Shown piece by piece: positions 1 to 14,100 of a stretch of DNA of 64,000 nucleotides (position 1 is the first letter of the stretch; every line of letters begins with the position of its first letter). Below the pieces are notes generated by a model that worked only from the letters and a program-made list of their open reading frames with translations, did no database searches and was not told the origin of the DNA. A program made the translations under genes and the position numbers. This DNA is from Elgaria multicarinata webbii (Eukaryota > Chordata > Lepidosauria > Squamata > Anguidae), in NCBI RefSeq assembly GCF_023053635.1, contig NC_086173.1, forward strand, positions 146,986,697 to 147,050,696. Reading direction: 5' to 3'.

Positions 1-942
1 ATGCACCCTTTACGTGAAATAGCCACTGCTTTACTGAAAGACATAATATCTCCCAGGCCTGCTCAACTCATGACCCACAAAGTCCAAAAGAGCCCCTAAG
101 TCACGCATGGCGTCCTACCCTGGGCTCCAGTTTGTGTTGACATGAGACTACAAACACAGAGGAGCGGTCAAACATCTAGTAAGGCTGCATTCTGCTTAAT
201 GGGTCACATACTGTGCAGGCCTCATAGATCATTTCTGGAATCCTAACACGGCTTCATTTAATATCCTGTTTATGGTTTTCAAATAACCCAAGTTACTGCT
301 GAGGTTCAGAGTGAAGAAATACTCTGTATACAACTGCTGTTGTTACGTAATATTTAATTTGTGCGGCCTCTGTGAAGCTACAAGGTATCTAGACAGGACT
401 GAGGCCTTGTTTTGTTACTGTGAAAGGCCTGTATCGTACTTACTATGTTATGAAGGGGGGAAGGGAGAGACAATCACTTTGAGTATTGTTAGATGGGGGC
501 TGCATCAGGAAAATTAAATTCTGGTTAGCTGGGGATTCTAGCTAGGTAGAAAAGCAGTTGGGAAATGACAGTTGTGAGTCAGGGGTCGGTTAGCAATCAC
601 AGAAGGAGACATTGTAGGCTGGTGTGAGGTTTTTGTGAAGGACTAGGAGAAAGCTAAGGGGAAAGTGAATAGATAAGGCCTAGATGTTAAGTTATTCCTT
701 CTCTTGGGGAGGGGGGGATTATGTGGCTGGTGAAGATCAGGTAGCTGTGTTTTGCCAGGAGGCTTCCCTAAGATCTTTCCAGAAGAAGGTTATACAAGCA
801 GGCAGTAAAATCTCAGATAAACTGCCCAAGCAGCCAGAAGCACAAAAAGAGAAGCTCTGGTGTGACAGTCTGAAGACTGTACCCAAGAGTTGTGTGTGTA
901 CTTGGCTGGGAATTTCGTCTGAGGTAAAAGAAGCCATTAATA

Positions 943-1244
943 CAGTGGTTCTCAACCTTCCTAATGCCGCGACCCTTTAATACAGCTCCTCATGTTGTGG
1001 CGACCCCCAACCATAAAATTATTTTCATTCTTCTCTACACGATCCATTGTCATGGGATGGTTTGCTAATGGAAATAATACATAACAATAGCTTTAATAAT
1101 ACAAAAGATGATATATGACATAGTTCAGTCAATACAGTTTCCTAAACCATCGGAACTATGTGTTTTCCGATGGTCTTAGGCGACCCCTGTGAAAGGGTCA
1201 TTCGACCCCCAAAGGGGTCCCGACCCACAGGTTGAGAACCGCTG
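943..1244. mobile_element. SPIN-type nonautonomous hAT transposon (MITE)
   Basis: A 302-bp element runs from CAGTGGTTCTCAACC to GGTTGAGAACCGCTG, so its ends are inverted copies typical of hAT transposons. It is flanked by an 8-bp duplication, CATTAATA on the left (935-942) and CATTAAGA on the right (1245-1252), 7 of 8 matching. Internal blocks (the Kozak-free GACCCCCAACC and TTTTCCGATGGTCTTAG stretches) match my memory of the SPIN (Space Invader) consensus, known from tetrapods through horizontal transfer. It has no transposase frame. It lies in ATAT1 intron 2. Family call is from recall; structure and target duplication are seen directly. Confidence 0.87.
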
Positions 1245-1334
1245 CATTAAGAGGATTGTTGCAGAAATAGTGCCTCTTGAGTCCTTTAGAATGTCAAACC
1301 CCAAAATAAGTATTAGTAATCCCTTATATGTTCA

Positions 1335-1620
1335 AAATGTTCCTTTAAGAGAGTTCTTCTCTGTAGCAGCACCCAGTATCTGGAAAACTCTCCCTCGTAC
1401 AGTTCAGGAGGCGGAAAAGGTAACACCCTTTAAATGCCACCTAAAAACATATCTTTTCACATAGACTTTATCTGGACTGTAACTTATTTTGGTTTTACAT
1501 GGCATTTTTAATTTTTAAAGTTTTAAATTTATTCTGATTTGTTGCATTTTTTGGTTCTAACTGTGAACTGCCCAGAGAGCCTTGGCTAGTGGGCAGTATA
1601 AAAATGTAATAAATAAATAA
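1335..1620 (+). mobile_element. L2-like LINE 3' end (5'-truncated)
   Basis: The plus strand encodes the final part of a LINE reverse-transcriptase ORF, with the motif FFSVAAPSIWKTLP equivalent to the RAFSVAAPRLWNSLP signature of L2/CR1-clade ORF2 ends, up to a stop at 1464. An AT-rich 3' region follows and ends with a CTGCCCAGAGAGCC...GGGCAGT hairpin and an AATAAATAAATAA tail. It is diverged and dead. Confidence 0.75.
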
Positions 1621-1971
1621 TTGTTGAATGATTCATCAAGCATTGGTGCCCATCTCAAGCCTAAGCCTCTTCTACCCGCTACTAGGATATTTTAAAATAT
1701 TCTAAGAGAATTGGTGGTAGCAGAAAAGCGGCAGCTTGTGGAACTCTTAAGTTACAGTGACAGAGTGTTCCTTAAGCCCTGAAATACAAGCATTTGCTAT
1801 AAATAAGAAACTCCATGGGTAAGATTGCCCTGTGAGGGAGCAATTTTCCCATAGTTGGTGGTACTGTTGGGGAGAGGGAATCCCCCAGAATCAGGGATTG
1901 GTGTTCTTTGTTTTAACAAGAAGACAGAAAGGAGGGGGGATTGCTACTGTCCCTATTTTACTGAGATAAAA

Positions 1972-2038
1972 TAGAATGAGCAGGGGGTTGGACTTGATGG
2001 CCTTATAGGGCCCTTCCAATGCTACTATTCTATGATTT
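1972..2038 (+). mobile_element. CR1 LINE 3' tail
   Basis: It contains the CR1 terminal block AGCAGGGGGTTGGACTTGAT, CCTTATAGGGCCCTTCCAA and the ending ATTCTATGATTTTA, the hallmark 3' end of reptile and bird CR1. Only about 65 bp remain. Confidence 0.8.
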
Positions 2039-2040
2039 TA

Positions 2041-2110
2041 TGCTGGCTGGGGACAATGGGGGTTATAGTACAAGAGACCTGGAGGGCACCAGGCTGGGGA
2101 AGGCTGCTCA
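2041..2110. mobile_element. Half of a palindromic hAT-type MITE
   Basis: The segment reads like the right arm of the common palindromic element of this window: GCTGGGGACAATGGG, then CTGGAGGGCACCAGGCTGGG and GAAGGCTG. The left arm is absent, so this is a truncated copy adjoining the CR1 tail. Confidence 0.6.
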
Positions 2111-2197
2111 AAAAGATTCCAGCCTCCTCCCATTTCCCCAGAAAGAGGAACATATTCCCTGGCCCTTTAAAATCACCAAACCCAAATCCTGATTTAC

Positions 2198-5325
<3,128 letters not shown>

Positions 5326-5510
5326 AGGAGAACCCGCCGGTTAAGAATGCATAGCTATGCGCGGTGACTTCGGAGTTACGCTCTGTGGAATGTGCACCAC
5401 GAGCCTAATTATGTTCACTCAGAAGTAATCCCACTCACAGCACAATCGTAGCCACATCTACTCAGAAGTAATCCTGTGGAGCTGCTTACTTCTTTACAGG
5501 TTTGCATACC

Positions 5511-5624
5511 ATCCTTTGCCAACACCTGGCGCCCTCCAGATGTTTTCAACAGCTCCCATCAGCCCCAGCCACCATGGTCAGGGATGTAGGTCATCTGGAG
5601 GGCACCAGTTTAGGGAAGACTGGT
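5511..5624. mobile_element. Palindromic hAT-type MITE
   Basis: Left arm CACCTGGCGCCCTCCAGATG and right arm CATCTGGAGGGCACCAGT are inverted copies around CAGCCCCAGCCACCATGGTC. It is the window's commonest foldback family; its outer ends are decayed here and no target duplication is clear. Confidence 0.75.
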
Positions 5625-6212
5625 GAATAGGATTACAGTCTAATAGTAACACTGCATACTAAACCACAACACTGTTACTAAATGTAACACTGAATTCAGT
5701 GGGGTTTACTCCAAGGGTACAACATTGCAGCCTAGTTGGCTACAGTGTTATAAAAATGCCCAAATGCAAAGCATCTTCTGTATAGGGGAGCAATCAAAAA
5801 TTTGATCCTGCATCCCCAATCTGAAATGATAATAGTCTGTTCTGCCACCCCAATGCCACTTGATTCTCCTGCAGTTTAGATATTTGAGTGTGCCATCATC
5901 ACACTACAAGGTGTTTTCTCCACAGTATCTCAAAATATGAAGTGGCCCCTGACTGAGTTTTCCACATTTAATCTTGCAATTGAGAAGAATCTTGTTTCAT
6001 TTTTAAACTTATATACCACTTTTCTGTACAAATTACAAAGTTGTATATAATCACAAAAAAGCACAATTACATCTCTCATAGATATAAAATGTAAAGGAGC
6101 AAGGCTAATTTTAAAATGATGGCTTCCTTTAATAATTTGTTTCAACTCTGGAACAAAACATGAAGGGATCTTGAATTAAGGAGGACAAACCACACACACC
6201 CCAAGAACAGCC

Positions 6213-6293
6213 TTGGTGCAGTGCAATCTTATGCATGTCTGCTCAGACATAAATCCCAATGGGGCTTACTCTCAGGTAAGTGTTTACATTTGC
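6213..6293. repeat. GCAATC foldback repeat
   Basis: It contains GTGCAATCTTATGCATGTCT, GCTCAGACATAAATCCCAAT and GGGGCTTACTCTCAGGTAAG, the same unit as 18198-18290 and 22790-22882. The two ends of better copies are inverted (GCAATCC ... GGATTGC), pointing to a short MITE. Confidence 0.65.
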
Positions 6294-8085
6294 AGCTTTA
6301 GTCTGTTGGAACAAACAAAACTAAGAGTCTTGGAGCATGAGGCTCTAACATTAATACTATTACCATGTTATTATGGACAGTTTGCCATTAGGGTTGTTAT
6401 CCGTTTCTCAAGATTATTCCCACAACTCTTAACAGCCAGAAACAAACTGAATAAATTAGTTTCAGACCTCCTTGACTGAGTTCATGCCCTAAAGAGCTGC
6501 CAAATGAATAGAAGGATGGGAAAAAGTTCCCTCCCAGCCTTGTTAGAATTTTTAAAGACAATTCGGGGCAGTGGGCACTACGTTTAGCATAAAGAACTAC
6601 ATGGGAAAAGTCGCACAAGCTTTAGGATGGCAGATAATTCTTGTGTGCATAGTACTAGAAAGCCTATAATTTGAAAAAGTTTTAATTTTATTTCAGTTTG
6701 CAATAAATCCTTCCATTTTAAGACTGAAATTAACAATAGGCATAAACAAATAGATCTAGCATAATACGTTCTTAAAAACATTTTTCTTAAATAAAAAAGA
6801 TAAAAAGTTCTACGTAAGTCAAGAACTCACATACTATGTGAGCATTGTTAGGTCTAATAACATTTATTATTTTAACTACCCCATGAAGTTGGTTTTAATT
6901 ATCAGCCTGTCTACCTGATTTTTACATTTCTTTAGTCGGTTTATATACTGCCTTTCTGCCAATATACCCAACAGTTTGCAATTTTAAAGAATGGCAAATT
7001 TCTTAATACAGAGATAGGCAGACTTTAGATGTGCAGGGTGTACTTTGTTTTCCCCTAGAACCTTGAGGTCCACCAGCTGCAAAAAAGCAACTCTAGAAAT
7101 TGTGGAAGAAGGTGCCTCAACTCAATAATTAGTTTCCAGTACCAGACAGCTCGCACAGACATCCTTTCATACACATATCTACTCCTGTTTCTCCCTAAGG
7201 TTTCTTGATTTTAGTAGCCTGATTTAGGAAAGTCGGGTGGCTTTTCATTATCACGATTGTTAAAGCATTGGGAATTGGACAGCAAATCACACAAAGAGCT
7301 ACTAAGAGACCACCTTCTCCCTGCTTCTGATCTAGTAGTGGGCAAACACCAGGCTTGTGGGATCTACTTTATTAGAACCCCAAGATCCACCAACTAGAGC
7401 CTGATATAAAAGACATACCCAGAACTAAAAGAATTCAGAGCCAAGGAATTTGTTTTGAGTATCAGAACTGAACGCAGCTCACAGTACTTCCACACAAAAT
7501 GATTTAAGAAGGGAGGGGAGTTAGTTTGTTGCTGCTATTTTATAAATAATTAGGAGCCGGAAACCTTCTTCCCTAATGTTACATCATCATTATAATAATC
7601 AGGAGTCACTGAGGGATGCAGTTCTGGAAGAAAGAGCCTACTGTAATGTGCATGTAATTTTCATGAACCAATTGAGCACTACCGTTGGCAAACATGTGAT
7701 GTCGCTTTATCCAACACTATTATTATCCCTACACTGAATTGTCATCAGAAGTGAACTGCTCCATCCATTTGATATAGATTGCACATGCATTCTACATGTG
7801 CATCCCACCCTTCCTCCAAAAGCTTGAGAGCAGCATGTCACCCTCATAGTAATCACTGAAGTAGTCGAGGGCCAGAGATTACAAGTTTCCCAAGAGAACC
7901 CTGTTGAACATGGTGTGTAGAAAAACAGATGAAGTGGCCCCACATAAGCCATTGCAAAATGTTGTTAAAGGGGTTAGAAATTTGAGGAGTCAGAAATAAA
8001 ATTAATCTTATTTGCTTCCTTCATTCTGAGATTTTAGAGGTTAACAGCACCTCTGCTTATAATGCATTGAAGCATAGAATGCTAA

Positions 8086-8142
8086 AGATAAGCTGGTCTG
8101 AGTCTGGCCAGTGCCTAGATGGCAGAACCTATTGGGAACCCC
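8086..8142 (+). mobile_element. 5S-rRNA-derived SINE fragment
   Basis: The block AAGCTGGTCTGAGTCTGGCC, then AGTGCCTAGATGGCAGAAC and TATTGGGAACCCCAT aligns with the 3' half of 5S rRNA (AAGCTAAGCAGGGTCGGGCC, TTGGATGGGAGACCGCCTGGGAA). A better copy is at 19934. Only the head region is clear; the tail is not recognised. Confidence 0.6.
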
Positions 8143-8349
8143 ATCCATGCTGACAAATGTCATCAAGAAATTCTAGGCCATCATATTTTTCAAAAAACCT
8201 CTTACTGCTGAGGACTAGAGACTTCCCCAAATAATTTAAAAATGTGTGTCGCAAAAAATAAAATAAAATAAAATCTTGAGTGTTCAGAGGGTGACAACTT
8301 GTTCCACAAGATCCACATTGAATATTGTTACAATCAAAATGATTCTTGA

Positions 8350-8460
8350 TGATTCTATATTAAATTTTGTATACTTTTTTTAATGTCCACTGTTTTTAAC
8401 TTTTGTAAACCGCCCAGAGAGCTTCAGCTATGGGGCGGTATATAAATTTAATAAATATTA
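8350..8460 (+). mobile_element. L2-like LINE 3' tail
   Basis: The terminal hairpin ACCGCCCAGAGAGCTTCAGC ... GGGGCGGTATATAAA is followed by TTTAATAAATA. The 7-bp stem ACCGCCC/GGGCGGT matches the tails at 10075, 11402 and 16795. Confidence 0.85.
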
Positions 8461-9644
8461 GGTATAATCATAACTTACATAAAACTGACTGGCCCCAGAC
8501 CAGTTGGAATATTACACTTAATTACATAATGCCTCCAGTCCCTAGTATGTTGTTCTTTGTCTGGCTTTGCTTTTTGAAAATCAGCCCAAGTAAGTCAGGA
8601 AGTATGATGCACCAGCTAACTTACCAGGCCACCAACAGTCATATGGTAGTCACCAACGATTAAGCAAAATTACTGCTTGATTTAATTTATGTCATTCACA
8701 TTTCAACTTATCCTCCGCCGTAAGAACTAGAAACTTAGTTCCTAAAAAATAAAAACAAGGGTCACACAAAGGTGAATTCACACAAGAGTGCCCTTAGAAT
8801 TACAGGATACCAATTTCCAGTGGGGCAGCATTTATTCTCCCAGGAATGTATATAGCAGGCCTTGAAGTCAGGCAACTCCCAGCTTTGGAGCCTCAGCATG
8901 AAGCCACAAATTCAAATTCATTAGCAATTTCTCTGGATCTCTGATTCAACAGACTGGAGTGGCAAGCTCACTACAGAAACTATCCTATTTTAGATGCCTT
9001 TTTTTTTTACTACTCATCTAGCTATGCCGGTTTATTAACTGTGACCTTAATTGGGAGCAGGTCACACAGGTATGTCATTTGATTGTATAATTGCAGTGCA
9101 ATGCAACATATCTTACTATTCTTTCACACATATCTGGGCCTCTTGACTTAGGAGTCAGTTTTTGACAAAGAAAACGAATTCCACAATATATACACGCGAG
9201 TCATTAGGGCTGGGCTCTTTATTGCCAAAATATGTTCAATCCAATCTGAACCCATGGGATCAATTTGCTGATCTAAAACAGCTCTCCCTGTTGTCAAGTG
9301 TTGTGCATTATGTTTTGGCCACATGGGTTGATCTGTGAGAGCATACTTGGGAGGGGGACAGTAAAGCTGTTACAGGGAGGGAAGTGTTGAAATGTGATGC
9401 CACCCTAATCTGTCTGGTTCTTCTGGATACTAATTTAGTATACAGTGTGACTTGTGGCAAGTACCTTTCTTGCTTTTCCTTGATTCCCCTTCTTTTCAGA
9501 TCATCCATTTTGCTTAATTTGGTTTCAGTGCAACGTGTAAAAAGTAGTAATCCCCACATACAATAAATCTGTGTAATTTGTGCTCTAGGAAGGTATGTAT
9601 GTCGTCTCCCCACCCACTAACCAAGCCCAGATGGTCTGTTCATT

Positions 9645-9862
9645 GGACACTGAAGACCTTTTCACTTCAAGTGACTTTTAATTAATATGTGGTGCTTTGT
9701 AATGTTTTAATTGCTTTTTGTTATTTAGCTTGCAGTTTCTGTAGTACATGATGAATTCTGAAGTATTTTTTTATGTCCTATTTTGATGGGAGCCACCTTA
9801 GAAAGGTTTACCATGAAATACAATATACATATGCCAAAATATATAAAGAATAAAATAAACAG
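9645..9862 (+). mobile_element. LINE 3' tail (L2-like, diverged)
   Basis: A T-rich 3' region ends in GGGAGCCACCTTAGAAAGGT, then AAATACAATATACATATGCC and AATAAAATAAAC, the pattern of a LINE tail with a short hairpin. No ORF remains. Confidence 0.5.
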
Positions 9863-9894
9863 GAGTTATATATAAATGATCATACTTTACAGTA

Positions 9895-10026
9895 CCTGGC
9901 GGAGGCAACCCACTGTCCTCCAGAAGTTTTGGACTACCAGTCCCAGAACCCCTGATCACTGGTCATGCTGACTAGGGCAAATGGGAGTCATCGTCCAAAA
10001 CATTTGTGTGGCACCAAGTTGCCTAA
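9895..10026. mobile_element. Palindromic hAT-type MITE, old copy
   Basis: Arms CTGTCCTCCAGAAGTTTTGG and CCAAAACATTTGTGTGGCAC are decayed inverted copies around CTGATCACTGGTCATGCTGA. The next MITE starts only 10 bp further on. Confidence 0.7.
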
Positions 10027-10035
10027 CCCTTATAC

Positions 10036-10246
10036 CAGCCTTCCCCAACCTGTTGCCCACCAGATGCTTTGGACTATTTATTTATTTATTACATTTTTAT
10101 ACCGCCCAATAGCCGAAGCTCTCTGGGCGGTTTACAAAAATACATTTTTGTATTTCCCAGCATTCCTGGCCCTTGACCATGTTAGCTGGGGCTGATGGGA
10201 GTTGAAAGCCCAAAGCATCTGGAGGGCAACAAGTTGGGGAAGGTTG
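10036..10246. mobile_element. Palindromic hAT-type MITE split by an L2 insertion
   Basis: It starts CAGCCTTCCCCAACCTG and ends GTTGGGGAAGGTTG. The flanks are CCTTATAC (10028-10035) and CCTAATAC (10247-10254), an 8-bp target duplication matching 7 of 8. Between the arms lies a minus-strand L2 tail (10075-10146), so the MITE is older than that L2 insertion. Confidence 0.85.
10075..10146 (-). mobile_element. L2-like LINE 3' tail nested in a MITE
   Basis: The plus strand reads TTTATTTATTTATTACATTT, ACCGCCCAATAGCCGAAGC and TCTCTGGGCGGTTTAC, the antisense of the L2 terminal hairpin. Only about 70 bp inserted. It interrupts the MITE at 10036-10246. Confidence 0.85.
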
Positions 10247-10694
10247 CCTAATACACTTGTACCTACATGTTCTGCTGGTTTCCCAGTGTGTGACATTGTG
10301 TGTGTGCATGCCTGTGTTAAGGTTGAAAACCGCGGGAAGGGAGGCGGAAAAAATTAAAGAGGGTTTTTAGACTGTGACCAGTGGTGTAGAGGAACAAGGA
10401 CTCTAAAGGATGCAGTACTGGCACTTATCAGGATTTCATCAGCCACCCACCTGACTTCCCGGTTCCCTCTAAAGTTCGCTGCAATCCTCAGAGTAGCTGG
10501 AAGGAAAATGTTTGAATGGGCAATTAAGACTTGTTGGCTTGACTCCCAACAACTGCAGCTGCCTGGATTTTGGGCTACAGGGACTGTCATGAGCAACTGC
10601 ACCAAAATTTACTACTAGATTACTGACTGTAACATAGGATAGGGACGGACACAAATAGCTTTTTCTATTACAGCAGGGAGCAGAACTTGATGAT

Positions 10695-10870
10695 TTCTCA
10701 GCCATGGAAACCCACCGGGTGACTTTGGGCCAGTCACAGACTCTCAGCCCAACCTACCTCACAGGGTTGTTGTTGTGAGGATAAAATGGAGGAGGGTTAT
10801 GTATGCCGCCTTGGGTTCCTTGGAGGAAAAAACGCAGGATACAAATGTAATAAATAAATAAGAAATAAAG
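10695..10870 (+). mobile_element. tRNA-type SINE, 5'-truncated
   Basis: The core GTGACTTTGGGCCAGTCACA, CCCAACCTACCTCACAGGG and GAGGATAAAATGGAGGAGG is followed by the tail GCCGCCTTGGGTTCCTTGGA and ATAAATAAATAA. The tRNA head is missing. The full-length relative is at 21610-21832. Confidence 0.8.
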
Positions 10871-10994
10871 ATTTCTCAATACCCACTTGTCTGCTTTTGT
10901 TCTCCCCCCCACCCCCACCCCACCACGGCCCGCCTGTCCTCAATGCAGCTGTTGTCAGAGAAAAAGTTCAACCATCAGAATCACTGATAAGGGC

Positions 10995-11000
10995 TTTATT
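10995..11000 (-). terminator. MRPS18B: MRPS18B polyadenylation signal
   Basis: TTTATT on the plus strand is AATAAA on the minus strand, about 100 nt after the MRPS18B stop codon. Cleavage is expected roughly 15-25 nt further left. Confidence 0.65.
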
Positions 11001-11100
11001 GGCTGCAAGATGAGAGGGAGGGGGAAAGGTAGCCAAAGTCACAGCTGGTTTGCCCTTCAGAGGCTTTTCGAGAACAACTGCCAAGTGGAATTGTTCGATT

Positions 11101-14100
11101 CTAACTGTTGCTGTCTGCCTGATTCATGGAGGGCTGCTTGCTTTCTTCCTTCAGGTAGTCCTTGTAAATCCTCCTGATCCGTTTAATGTCCTTCTCTGGG
11201 GGCTGATGCCAGTCGTACCACTCATACCATGCCGACTGGCTCTGTAGAGCTGGAGATGGAGGGGTCTTGGTGACAGCTGGATGCTGGTTGCTGTGATCCT
11301 CACTTTGGAAACTGGTGAAGGAGATGGCGACGGATAAAAGGCCTGAGGGAGGAAAGAGGTCAGAAAGGAGAGGGCTTGTTAATGTCACCCAAGAGATGGA
11401 ACATTTATTTATTTATTTATTTATTACATTTTTATACCGCCCAATAGCCGAAGCTCTCTGGGCAGTTCACAAAAATTTAAAACCATCATAAAACAACCAA
11501 CAGGTTAAAAGCACGAATACAAAATACAGTATAAAATGCACAACCAGGAGAAAACCACGTAGCAAAATTGATGTAAGATTAAATACAGAGTTAGAACAGT
11601 AAAATTTAAATTTAAGTTAAAATTAAGTGTTAAAATACTGAATGAATAAAAAGGTCTTCAGCTGGCGACGAAAGGAGTACAGTGTAGGCACCAGGCGGAC
11701 CTCTCCAGGGAGCTCATTCCACAACCGGGGTGCCACAGCAGAGAAAGCCCTCCTCCTAGTAGCCACCTGCCTCACTTCCTTTGGCAGGGGCTCATGGAGA
11801 AGGGCCCCTGTAGATGATCTTAAGGTCCGGGCAGGTACATATGGGAGGAGGTGTTCCTTCAAATAACCCGGCCCCAAACCGTTTAGGGCTTTAAATGTCA
11901 ATACCAGCATATTGGGCTCCAGCACAATTTTACACTGAAAATTTGCAATGTGGGTGGAGTTGTGTTATCCTCTAAGGACTGTGCAGAAAAAAGCAAGCCA
12001 AATGATCCAAGGGGCTGGATCAACAACCCCATAAGGAAAGGTTACAACAATTGGGGCTTTTTAGCTTAGGAAAATGGCAAGTAAGGGGATAGAGACGATG
12101 CAAACAGGGAGACGTTTCTCCCTCTCTCCTAATGCTAGAACTCGGGATCATCCCATGTAGCTGAATGAGGGGATATTCGGAACAGAGGAAAAAGAGGTAC
12201 TTCTCCACACATCACGTAGTTAAGTTATGGAATTTGCTACCACAAGATGTACTGAGGGCTACGAACTTTGATGCCTTTAAGGATATCAGACAAATCCATG
12301 AAGGGTAAGTCTACCCATGGATATTAGTCACAATGGCAAAATATTACCTCCAATATCAGTACAGTTCTCAATACCAGCTGCTGTGGAACATCAGAAGAAC
12401 GGTGCTATTGCATTCATGTTCTGCTCGTGGGCTTCCCATTGGCACATCTGGTTGGCCACTACGGGAAGAGGATGCCCGACTAGAGAAGCTTTTGGTCTGG
12501 TGCAGCTTGGTTCTTTATTTCTTATTACATTTATATCCTGTCTTTTCCCCTCTTGTAAGGAACTCAAGGCGGCTTTACATGGTCCTCCTCCTCTCCATTT
12601 TATCCTCACAAAAATCCTGTGAGATAGGTTAGGCCGACTTAGTGACTGGCCCAAAGACACCCAATGAGCTTCAAGGCTGAGTCGGGACTACAACGAGTCC
12701 CAGTCTAATATTCCTGAGTCTCAGTCCAATACTCAAACTTGTTCCCTGCCTCGATCAGAATGGAGTGGCAGGTAAGAAATAAATTTATTATTATTATTAC
12801 ACCACACTGGCTCTTATGTTCTTAGGCACTCCATGGTTTCCATCCAACTCTGCTTTCCTCCCAGGCCCAACCTCATTCTACTCACCAATGTCTCTAGCCT
12901 GCTCAATGGCTGTGGTCAGATGCTTATACTTCTTCATACAGACACCTGCAAACAGAAGGAGGGAAATGTTTCAAAGTGAACTGGAGACTCCTGTGGTAGG
13001 CAAAAGAAATAGTTCATAGCAAAAGCAATCCAGAATGAGAGCTCATACCTTTCTAACAGCTGTCTAGATTTTGTATGCCATAATCTGGATATGCCCAAGA
13101 GCAGATTCTCCTGTATACAGTTGCTCATTAGATTGTAAGCCTATGTGGCAGGGTTTTGCTGTTTTATTCTTTTACTATGTACAGCACCATGTACAATGAT
13201 GGTGCTATATAAATAAAATAATAATAATAATAATAATTTGTGAAGAACCCCCATTTATAGAATAGACCCTCTGGCAAAATTTAACAGGCATCTACACTGA
13301 GATCTTTAAAAGACCCAGGTTGAAAAAGTATGTTATTCACCAAAGCCTTTGATGGGTTACGGTTAGAAATAAATAACAGACCAAAACAAGAAGCTGCTTT
13401 GGGTTGTTTTACTCATCCATTATTTTAGTTGATTCTTTGTATTGCTTTATCCAATGATGTTTATATAAGCTGCTTTAGACATTTAAATGGAAAGGCAAAA
13501 CGTACATTATAAAAGAAAAAAGAAACAACTATGCTCCCTAACTGTGAAGCCCTGCCGGCAAAATGACTAGGGATTGGCGAGCCGCGGGGGGCGGGAGGGC
13601 ACCCCACAAGTGCTCGCACTCCCCTCCAGCTCACATGGCCTGCTCCAGAGTGCTCACCCTGCTCAATGCAGGTGGATTCCTGCATTGAGCAGGGGGTTGG
13701 ACTCGATGGCCTTATAGGCCCCTTCCAACTCTGCTATTCTATGATTCTATGAGGCTTGTGAACTCCCTTGAGCCCTTGACAACCGCCCCCTTCCCCCATT
13801 CTGTGCTGATGGTGGCAACTGCCGGCCATTAGTGTGGAGGGGGAAATGCGCATGTTCCGGAAGCTCTGGAAAGCACCGCCCCCCCCCCCCCCGTCCCAAT
13901 GGGGGCCTTAAAGGCCCTATCAACCGAGGGTGCCCTGGGGGAATTGCGTGCGTTCCTGCCCTTCCCTCCGCTCCAATGGATTTGTGCTCATGCCAGGCAA
14001 GCCTGACAGGGTCCATCAGCCTCCCAAAACCAGTCGGGTGCTCGCAACCGCCCTATAAATGACACACAACAGTAGAACACAGTAAGTGGCCTCATACCAG

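Larger units (their letters stand above)
5326..8084. other. Intergenic DNA between ATAT1 and MRPS18B, no gene seen
   Basis: No frame here resembles a known protein and no exon-like conserved block is visible. Recognisable pieces are a palindromic MITE (5511-5624), GCAATC-type foldback repeats (5405-5515 diverged, 6213-6293), and fragments of a GGTGGGCAAAC-type hAT element near 7005-7095 and 7322-7400. The rest is AT-rich DNA without structure that I can name. Confidence 0.5.

Noticed and set aside
684-980. 98-codon plus frame ending inside the SPIN element
   Set aside because: It runs from unique DNA into the transposon end; no similarity to a known protein and no splice support.
1-2197. Third coding exon of ATAT1
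   Set aside because: I looked on the minus strand for the start of the acetyltransferase domain (QNLSAPITSA-like, GFIKVGYKKLF-like) and found nothing; it should lie further left.
8250-8280. A-rich (AAATA)n run as a pseudogene poly(A) tail
   Set aside because: No retrocopy sequence or target duplication precedes it; it is probably a simple repeat.
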